Source: Streptomyces sp. NRRL F-5630 | GTDB lineage: Bacteria > Actinomycetota > Actinomycetes > Streptomycetales > Streptomycetaceae | NCBI RefSeq assembly: GCF_000719475.1 | Contig: NZ_JOGO01000051.1 | Coordinates: 1-44,678, forward strand | Reading direction: 5' to 3' | DNA length: 44,678 nt | Shown here: piece after piece, positions 39,381 through 44,678 of the stretch | Layout of the letters: each line of letters starts with the position of its first letter | How positions within the stretch are numbered: the stretch's first letter is position 1 | Made by a program: the position numbers and the translations under genes | The notes under the pieces: generated by a model | What the model was told of the DNA's origin: nothing | Database searches by the model: none | What the model saw: the letters and a program-made list of their open reading frames with translations, nothing else

Positions 39381-39540
39381 CCAGGGCGGGTGGGGGCTGT
39401 CCCGCCCACCCCGTCACGCGCACCCAGGGCGGGCGCAGGCTGTCCGCCCACCCCGCCACGCGCCCCCGGCCCGGCGGGGCCCCCTTTCCCCGCCCCGCCA
39501 CGCGTACCCCGGCCCGGCGGGCCCCCCCTTTATCCACGCC
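39381..39540. repeat. 42-bp tandem repeats, nearly four copies
   Basis: Units at 39381-39422, 39423-39464, 39465-39506 and 39507-39540 share CCCNCCCCGYCACGCG at the same place. Units 1 and 2 begin CCAGGGCGGG, while 3 and 4 begin CCCCGGCCCGGCGGG, so they form two pairs. The repeat block is flanked by the two DnaA-box-like sites. Confidence 0.8.
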
Positions 39541-39549
39541 AAACAGCCT

Positions 39550-39588
39550 TCTGCCACCCTTCTCAGCCCCGTCTCAGGGACCTCTCAT
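39550..39588 (+). promoter_or_regulatory. TCTCA direct repeats with 11-bp period before the HtrA gene
   Basis: TCTGCC (39550), TCTCAG (39561), TCTCAG (39572) and TCTCAT (39583) recur exactly every 11 bp, and CTGAGA stands in reverse at 39603-39608. OmpR-family response regulators bind tandem direct repeats with a 10-11-bp period, so this is a good candidate binding site for the response regulator encoded downstream. Confidence 0.65.
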
Positions 39589-39611
39589 GATCCGCGGACA
39601 CGCTGAGACAC

Positions 39612-40664
39612 ATGAGCGAGAACCCGTACGGCCCCAGCACCCCGTCCGCAGCGACCCCGGCCTCGTACCCGCCGCCGCCCGCGTACGAGCCCGACCCCTA
39701 CGCCTACCCGGTCGAGCCCCCCGCGGCCCCGGCCCGCTCCCGCGGGCGGCTCCGGCTGCGCGGTCCGGGCGGCATCCTCACAGCCGTCGCGGTCGCCGCC
39801 GCGGTCGTCGGCGGCGCCACCTCGTACGGCCTCCAGCAGCTCGGCGGCGACGGCGGCGACACCGTCAGGACGGTGAGCGGCACAACGGTCTCCGAGTCGA
39901 GCAAGGGCACAGTCGCGGGCGTCGCCGCCGCCGTGAGCCCCGCCGTCGTCGAGATCAGCGCCACGTCGAACGGGGGCGAGTCGACCGGCGCGGGCGTCGT
40001 CATCACGTCCAACGGCGAGATCGTCACCAACAACCACGTCATCTCGGGTGCCCAGCAGATCAAGGTCGCGCTGAAGAGCGGCAAGACGTACACGGCCGAG
40101 GTCGTCGGGACGGACAGCTCCAAGGACCTCGCGCTCATCAAGCTGAAGAACGCCTCCGGCCTCAAGACCGCGACACTCGGCAACTCCGACAACCTCCAGG
40201 TCGGCGACAACGTCGTGGCGATCGGCTCCCCCGAGGGCCTGAGCGGCACGGTGACCAGCGGCATCGTCTCGGCCCTCGACCGTGATGTGACGGTCGCGAA
40301 GGAGAACGGCGGCTCGCAGGGCCAGGGGCGGCAGGGGCAGGGCGGCGGCCAGGGCTCCGCGGGCGGCGAGGACTCGTGGCCCTTCCAGTTCGGCGGAGAG
40401 CAGTTCAACGGCGACACGGGCGAGAGCACCACCACGTACAAGGCGATCCAGACCGACGCCTCGCTGAACCCGGGCAACTCCGGCGGGGCCCTCATCGACA
40501 TGAACGGCGCGATCATCGGCATCAACTCGGCGATGTACTCCGCCTCGTCGAGCGGCGGCCAGTCCTCCTCCTCGGACGCCGGCAGCGTCGGCCTCGGCTT
40601 CGCGATCCCGGTCAACACCGTGAAGGCCGACCTGGCCAAGCTGCGCTCCGGCGCACAGGACTGA
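39612..40664 (+). CDS. HtrA-like membrane-anchored serine protease without a PDZ domain
   Basis: The 350-residue protein has a Pro/Tyr-rich cytosolic tail (1-50), one transmembrane helix (about 53-72) and an extracytoplasmic trypsin-like domain with H142 (TNNHV), D172 (KDLALIKL) and S290 (NPGNSGGAL). It stops right after the protease domain ([18 protein letters not shown]), so the usual PDZ domain is missing, and a Gly/Gln/Ser-rich loop (about 231-275) is inserted in the domain. It is expected to degrade misfolded envelope proteins. It precedes an MprAB-like system; in mycobacteria mprAB is likewise linked to the HtrA protease gene pepD. Confidence 0.93.
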   Translation: MSENPYGPSTPSAATPASYPPPPAYEPDPYAYPVEPPAAPARSRGRLRLRGPGGILTAVAVAAAVVGGATSYGLQQLGGDGGDTVRTVSGTTVSESSKGTVAGVAAAVSPAVVEISATSNGGESTGAGVVITSNGEIVTNNHVISGAQQIKVALKSGKTYTAEVVGTDSSKDLALIKLKNASGLKTATLGNSDNLQVGDNVVAIGSPEGLSGTVTSGIVSALDRDVTVAKENGGSQGQGRQGQGGGQGSAGGEDSWPFQFGGEQFNGDTGESTTTYKAIQTDASLNPGNSGGALIDMNGAIIGINSAMYSASSSGGQSSSSDAGSVGLGFAIPVNTVKADLAKLRSGAQD

Positions 40665-40786
40665 ACGGCTCGCCGGGCCCCGGGCGTGGCAGGCTGGGCG
40701 CCGTCGTCACCGGCGCGTACGCCGTGACGGCCGCCCCGCGCACCCACCCGCGCACAGGACCCGAGCAGACCGAGGAGCAGGAAGCG

Positions 40787-41521
40787 ATGAGCCCGCAGGA
40801 AGGCGACCGCGAGCAGCGGCAGCAGCGCATCCTCGTCGTGGACGACGAACCCGCCGTCCGGGAGGCGCTGCGCCGCTCGCTCGCCTTCGAGGGATACGGC
40901 GTCGAGGTCGCGGCCGACGGGCACGAAGCCCTCCAGAAGGCCGCGGCGACCCCGCCCGATCTCGTCGTCCTGGACATCCAGATGCCCGGCATGGACGGCC
41001 TCACCGCCGCCCGCCGTCTGCGCGCCACCGGCTCGACCGTGCCCGTCCTCATGCTCACCGCGCGCGACACGGTCGGCGACCGCGTGACCGGCCTCGACGC
41101 GGGGGCCGACGACTACCTCGTCAAGCCCTTCGAGCTGGACGAGCTGTTCGCCCGCATCCGCGCCCTGCTGCGCCGCTCCTCGTACGCCGTCGCCCAGCAG
41201 GCCGCCGACGACGAGGAGACCCTCGCCTTCGGCGACCTCCGCATGAACCTCGCGACGCGTGAGGTGACACGCGGGAGCCGCGCCGTCGAGCTGACCCGTA
41301 CCGAGTTCACGCTGCTGGAGATGTTCCTCGCCCACCCCCGCCAGGTCCTCACGCGCGAGCAGATCCTGAAGACGGTGTGGGGCTTCGACTTCGAGCCCTC
41401 CTCCAACTCCCTCGACGTCTACGTCATGTACCTGCGCCGCAAGACCGAGGCGGGCGGCGAACCGCGCCTCGTGCACACCGTGCGCGGCGTCGGGTACGTC
41501 CTGCGCGGCGGCGGCGAGTGA
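40787..41521 (+). CDS. OmpR/PhoB-family response regulator (MprA-like)
   Basis: ATG 40787 has CGAGGAGCAGGAAG upstream. The 244-residue protein has a receiver domain with D19/D20, phospho-acceptor D63 ([12 protein letters not shown]), T91 and K113, and a winged-helix domain ([20 protein letters not shown], then [20 protein letters not shown]). Similarity and gene order fit MprA, which responds to envelope stress. Its stop overlaps the kinase start (GTGA), so both proteins are translationally coupled. The TCTCA repeats upstream of the HtrA gene are a likely target. Confidence 0.93.
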   Translation: MSPQEGDREQRQQRILVVDDEPAVREALRRSLAFEGYGVEVAADGHEALQKAAATPPDLVVLDIQMPGMDGLTAARRLRATGSTVPVLMLTARDTVGDRVTGLDAGADDYLVKPFELDELFARIRALLRRSSYAVAQQAADDEETLAFGDLRMNLATREVTRGSRAVELTRTEFTLLEMFLAHPRQVLTREQILKTVWGFDFEPSSNSLDVYVMYLRRKTEAGGEPRLVHTVRGVGYVLRGGGE

Positions 41522-42972
41522 ACCGCGTCGTCCGCCGCTTCCGCGCGCTCCCGCTGCGCTCGCGGCTCTCCCTCCTGTCCGCCGCCGCCGTGGCCATCGC
41601 GGTCGCCGCCGTCTCGGTGACCTGCTGGTTCCTCGTCCGCGGCAAGCTCTACGACGAGGTCGACTCGCAGCTCAAGGACCAGGCGAGCCGGGTGCACCTG
41701 TCGTGGGTGCAGGCGGTCGCGGGGCCCTGTCCCTCCGAGCCGCCCGCGCAGGACTCCTCGCAGCGCCCGCCGTCCGCGCCGATGTACCTCCAGATCGTCA
41801 GCGTCGACTACGACCACCCCTGCGTGGCGGACGGTTCGACGGGCGTCGTCCGCGTCACCGACGCCGACCGCGCGCTCGCCGACGACCCCGAGGGCCGCGG
41901 CCCGCAGACCCGCGACGGCACCACGACGGACGGCCGGGACGTGCGCGTCCTGACCCTCCCCGTGGCGCTCAACAACCAGCAGCTCCTCGCCGGGCGCGCC
42001 GTGCAGATCGCCGTGCCGCTCAAGGACACCCGCGACACCCTCAACGAACTCGCGCTGATCCTGCTCCTCGTCTCCGGCGTCGGCGTCATCGGCGCGGGGG
42101 CCGCCGGGCTGTGGGTCGCGCGCACGGGGCTGCGCCCGGTCGACGACCTGAGCCGCGCCGCCGAGCACATCGCGCGCACCGAGGACCTCACGACCCGCAT
42201 CCCGGTCGAGGGGGACGACGAGATCGCGCGCCTGTCGCGCTCGTTCAACAGCATGACGGCCTCGCTCGCGGCCTCGCACGAGCTGCAACGCCAGCTCATC
42301 GCGGACGCGGGACACGAGCTGCGCACCCCGCTGACCTCGCTGCGCACCAACGTCGAACTCCTCGTCCGCAGCGAGCAGACAGGCCGCGCGATCCCGCCGG
42401 AGGACCGCCATGAGCTGCTCGAATCGGTCAAGGCGCAGATGACGGAACTCGCGGCGCTCATCGGCGACCTCCAGGAGCTGTCCCGCCCGGACGCGCGCCA
42501 GCAGGGCCCCTTGGAGATCGTCGGTCTGCACGACGTGGCGCAGACGGCGCTCGCCCGCGCGCGGCTGCGCGGCCCGCACCTGACGATCGACGCCGAGCTG
42601 AGCCCGTGGTTCGTGCGCGCGCACCGGGCACCGCTGGAGCGCGCCGTGGTCAACATCCTCGACAACGCGGTGAAGTTCAGTCCGGAGGGCGGCGTGATCC
42701 GCGTCCGCCTGGAGCACGGCGCGCTGACGGTGCGCGACCACGGGCCCGGCATCGCCGCCGAGGAGCTGCCCCACGTCTTCGACCGCTTCTGGCGCTCCCC
42801 CTCGGCCCGTTCCCTCCCCGGCTCGGGCCTCGGCCTGTCCATCGTCGCCCGTACGGTGCAGGACGTCGGCGGTACGGTCACGCTGGCCCCGGCCCCGGAC
42901 GGCGGGCCCGGCACCCTGGCGACGATCACCATCCCGGGGGCTCCGGTCCGCCCGCCGGGCGAGGCCGAGTAG
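41518..42972 (+). CDS. Sensor histidine kinase (MprB-like)
   Basis: GTG 41518 overlaps the response regulator stop. The 484-residue protein has a transmembrane helix (about 17-40), an extracytoplasmic sensor region of about 125 residues, a second helix ([20 protein letters not shown]), HAMP, HisKA with H266 ([20 protein letters not shown]) and a HATPase domain (N box [11 protein letters not shown]1 [11 protein letters not shown]2 [10 protein letters not shown]). It is the partner of the adjacent regulator; the signal is probably envelope or protein-folding stress, by analogy with MprB. The extracytoplasmic part has two cysteines (GPCPSEP and DHPCVAD) that may pair. Confidence 0.94.
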   Translation: MNRVVRRFRALPLRSRLSLLSAAAVAIAVAAVSVTCWFLVRGKLYDEVDSQLKDQASRVHLSWVQAVAGPCPSEPPAQDSSQRPPSAPMYLQIVSVDYDHPCVADGSTGVVRVTDADRALADDPEGRGPQTRDGTTTDGRDVRVLTLPVALNNQQLLAGRAVQIAVPLKDTRDTLNELALILLLVSGVGVIGAGAAGLWVARTGLRPVDDLSRAAEHIARTEDLTTRIPVEGDDEIARLSRSFNSMTASLAASHELQRQLIADAGHELRTPLTSLRTNVELLVRSEQTGRAIPPEDRHELLESVKAQMTELAALIGDLQELSRPDARQQGPLEIVGLHDVAQTALARARLRGPHLTIDAELSPWFVRAHRAPLERAVVNILDNAVKFSPEGGVIRVRLEHGALTVRDHGPGIAAEELPHVFDRFWRSPSARSLPGSGLGLSIVARTVQDVGGTVTLAPAPDGGPGTLATITIPGAPVRPPGEAE

Positions 42973-43168
42973 CGGGCCCCTCCGCGCGTACCCGCACGGA
43001 CTCCACCGCGCGGGCACTGCCGTCCGTCCACCGCCGCACGGACTCCGCCACGGTTCCGGACGAGCCGCGAAGACCTCGTGACGACTCCGCGTACAGGGGC
43101 CCGGCATATGCGGACAAGGGAGGAAGCGCGCTTGCGGCCGCCACCCGCCCCTGTGGTGGACTGCGCCG
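42973..43168. other. Gap between the kinase and DUF2993 genes
   Basis: ACAGGGGC (43093-43100) and GCCCCTGT (43147-43154) are widely spaced inverted arms around CATATG and GGGAGGAAGC. A promoter for the next gene is likely here; nothing more specific is supported. Confidence 0.35.
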
Positions 43169-44530
43169 ATGCGTTCCCCCCACCGCATGACCGACCGCAC
43201 CACCGCTGACCAGCCCGTCACCGCCCACCGGAGCACCGTCCCCCGCAATCCCGCCCACCCGTCCGGGCCCGCGCACGAGCCCCCCACCCCGGACACGCGC
43301 CCGCTGGAGCCCGCCCCCGGCCCGTACGGAGGCGGCCCGGCCCCCAACCCGTACGAGGAACTCGGGGAGCTGGCCGGACCGCTCGACGGCCTCCTCCGCC
43401 CCACGGAGCCGCCGTTCGCGGACACGGACGACGACGGGGCGCCCTGGACCGCGCCCGACCACCGGCGCGCGCCCCGGCGCAGGCGCCGCCCCTTCCTCCG
43501 CTTCGCGGGCGTCCCCTTCACGCTCAAGGCGGTCGTCACGCTCGTCGCGCTGCTCGCCTTCCTCGCGCTCGGCGACCGCTGGGCCGTGCTGTACGCGGAG
43601 CACGCGGCGGCGGAGAAGCTGAAGGACACGATGCGCCTGGAGGCGACGCCCGAGGTGAGCATCGGCGGGTTCCCGTTCGTCACGCAGGTGCTCGGCAAGC
43701 ACCTCGACTCGGTCACGGTGACGGTCCCGGACGTGGCGGCCGACCGCGTCTCGCTCGCGAAGGTCAGCGCGACGGCCGAGGACATCCGGCTCAGCGGAGA
43801 CCTGCCGACGCGGCTGAAGGGCGCGTACGCGGGGACGGTGCGCGGCGAGGTCCTGCTCTCCTTCGACGACCTCCACCGCGAGCTGGGCGCCGGCCAGGTC
43901 ACGTTCACCGGCACGGGCCGCGACCGGGTCCTCGCCCGCGGCACGCTGCCGGTCGCGGGGCACGACGTACGGGTACGGGCCGATGCCCGCATCACGCGCG
44001 ACGGCGCCCGGGGCATCCGCACCGAGATCGGCGGTATCCGGCTGAGCCTGGGCGACCTGGCCACCTTCCAGCCGGGCACGGGCCCTTCGGACGGGCTGCA
44101 CCTCACCGAGAAGGGCGCGAAGGCGCTGCGTGAGCGGACCGCGCGGGTGAAGGCGCTCTTCGGGGTGCGCGAGATCACCCGCCGCCTCGGCGTCCCGCGG
44201 TCGGCGGCCGACGCCGCGCTGCGCAGCGACGACAAGCTCCGCGAGGTGACCGGCACGCCCCGTTTCGTCCACGACCTCATGCGGGTCAACCTCGTCGACG
44301 CGGCCCTCGGCCATCCCGGTCTCCTGAGCCGCCTCGGCTTCGACCCGGGCCTGCTCACCTCGCTCTCCGCCCTCACCCGCCCCCAGCTCGCCGACCGGCT
44401 CACGCTCGGCTTCCGCCTCCCCGAACTGCCCACCCAGAGCGGGGACGTCACCCTCTCCAATGTCCGGGTGACGAAGGAGGGCATCCACGTCCGCCTGGCG
44501 GGCGACGGCGTGGGAGTCCGCACGCAGTAA
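43169..44530 (+). CDS. DUF2993 (LmeA-like) protein with a disordered N-terminal region
   Basis: From ATG 43169 (ATG 43187 is an alternative) the protein has 453 residues: a disordered Pro-rich part (1-105), a basic stretch (RRAPRRRRRPFLRF), one transmembrane helix (LKAVVTLVALLAFLALG) and an exported DUF2993 domain starting VSIGGFPFVTQVLGKHLDSV. It is about 200 residues longer than the DUF2993 protein at 33086. The position after the MprAB-like system suggests an envelope role and possible shared control, though the gap of 196 bp argues for its own promoter. Confidence 0.9.
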   Translation: MRSPHRMTDRTTADQPVTAHRSTVPRNPAHPSGPAHEPPTPDTRPLEPAPGPYGGGPAPNPYEELGELAGPLDGLLRPTEPPFADTDDDGAPWTAPDHRRAPRRRRRPFLRFAGVPFTLKAVVTLVALLAFLALGDRWAVLYAEHAAAEKLKDTMRLEATPEVSIGGFPFVTQVLGKHLDSVTVTVPDVAADRVSLAKVSATAEDIRLSGDLPTRLKGAYAGTVRGEVLLSFDDLHRELGAGQVTFTGTGRDRVLARGTLPVAGHDVRVRADARITRDGARGIRTEIGGIRLSLGDLATFQPGTGPSDGLHLTEKGAKALRERTARVKALFGVREITRRLGVPRSAADAALRSDDKLREVTGTPRFVHDLMRVNLVDAALGHPGLLSRLGFDPGLLTSLSALTRPQLADRLTLGFRLPELPTQSGDVTLSNVRVTKEGIHVRLAGDGVGVRTQ

Positions 44531-44678
44531 CGGCACGCAGGCCCCGGCGGAAGGCCCCCGGCGGAAGGTCCCCGCACCCGGCCCTCACCCCGGCGGGAGG
44601 CCCCCGCGCCGGGCCTTCACCCCCGCCCGCCTCCGGCCACCCGTCCGCCGACACCCCGCCCGCCGACACCCCCCCCCA
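44531..44678. other. Right end of the window, non-coding
   Basis: Imperfect repeats CCCCGGCGGAAGG and CCCCGGCGGGAGG recur, and GAAGGCCC (44550-44557) can pair with GGGCCTTC (44611-44618), so a terminator region for the DUF2993 gene is possible. No start of another gene is visible. Confidence 0.4.

Larger units (their letters stand above)
39115..39611. other. Non-coding region with DnaA-box-like sites and tandem repeats
   Basis: From 39115 to 39240 the plus strand is a run of G-rich GGTGCGGG-type repeats that could form G-quadruplexes. TTATCCACA at 39310-39318 equals the consensus DnaA box, and TTATCCACG occurs at 39530-39538. The 42-bp tandem repeat and the TCTCA repeats are listed separately. 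No gene is supported. Confidence 0.6.

Noticed and set aside
43142..43207. TTG ORF before the DUF2993 gene, with GGGAGGAAGC in front
   Set aside because: It is only about 25 codons, Pro/His-rich, and overlaps the beginning of the real gene in another frame; there is no sign of conservation.
41419..44577. A minus-strand open frame of 1052 codons opposite the kinase and DUF2993 genes
   Set aside because: It is a GC-driven shadow; the plus strand carries H, N and G boxes and DUF2993 motifs in proper frames.
1..44678. tRNA or rRNA genes
   Set aside because: I looked for tRNA-like T-loop (GGTTCGANTCC) and conserved rRNA stretches and saw none; a covariance-model scan would settle it.

Overview
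The window is typical high-GC streptomycete chromosome. Nearly every codon ends in G or C, starts are ATG, GTG and one TTG, and many genes lack a Shine-Dalgarno sequence. Landmark Streptomyces genes are present: glnR, nur, rsiG, mshD, ppk, and an HtrA protease next to an MprAB-like two-component system. No rRNA, tRNA, intact insertion sequence or CRISPR array is visible.

Layout. 0-10 kb: the start of an unknown gene at the left edge and a GntR regulator share the same promoter/operator design. They are followed by mycothiol synthase (mshD), a membrane protein, a quinone oxidoreductase divergent from its likely TetR repressor, and an overlapping polyphosphate operon (ppk, CHAD protein, Nudix hydrolase). 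10-16 kb: an accessory block. A WXG100-like gene, a large helical protein gene and a small single-pass membrane protein gene form one intact cassette. Next to it lie decayed copies of the same cassette in which only the small gene survives, giving three small paralogues in tandem. This is the best candidate for an undescribed system. 16-21 kb: VOC protein, HTH/zinc-ribbon protein, an aldo/keto reductase fragment, and an XRE/DUF5753 - DUF397 - ATPase regulatory group. 21-31 kb: alpha/beta-hydrolase fold protein lacking its nucleophile, secreted 5'-nucleotidase, Eis-type acetyltransferase, type III asparaginase, the WhiG anti-sigma factor RsiG, D-aminoacyl-tRNA deacylase, YgfZ, Nur, a nitrobindin-like protein and small membrane or sulfur-relay proteins. 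31-36 kb: a sulfurtransferase with a Cys-codon leader peptide, a DUF2993 protein, a repeat-rich membrane protein, a MoaD/ThiS protein and a hydrolase. 37-44.7 kb: the nitrogen regulator GlnR behind a translationally coupled upstream ORF, a LacI regulator, HtrA, response regulator, histidine kinase and a second DUF2993 protein.

Functional themes. The genes cover stress and nutrient regulation (GlnR nitrogen, Nur nickel, MprAB/HtrA envelope, PPK/CHAD phosphate storage), thiol and sulfur metabolism (MshD, sulfurtransferase, DsrE, DUF1416), development (RsiG, the WhiJ-like XRE group), and one lineage-specific cell-surface cassette. Several proteins differ from their families at a key residue: RsiG Q to H, the nitrobindin-like protein H to Q, and the dienelactone-hydrolase-like protein with Gly at the nucleophile. 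Family and ortholog statements come from remembered knowledge; no search was run.
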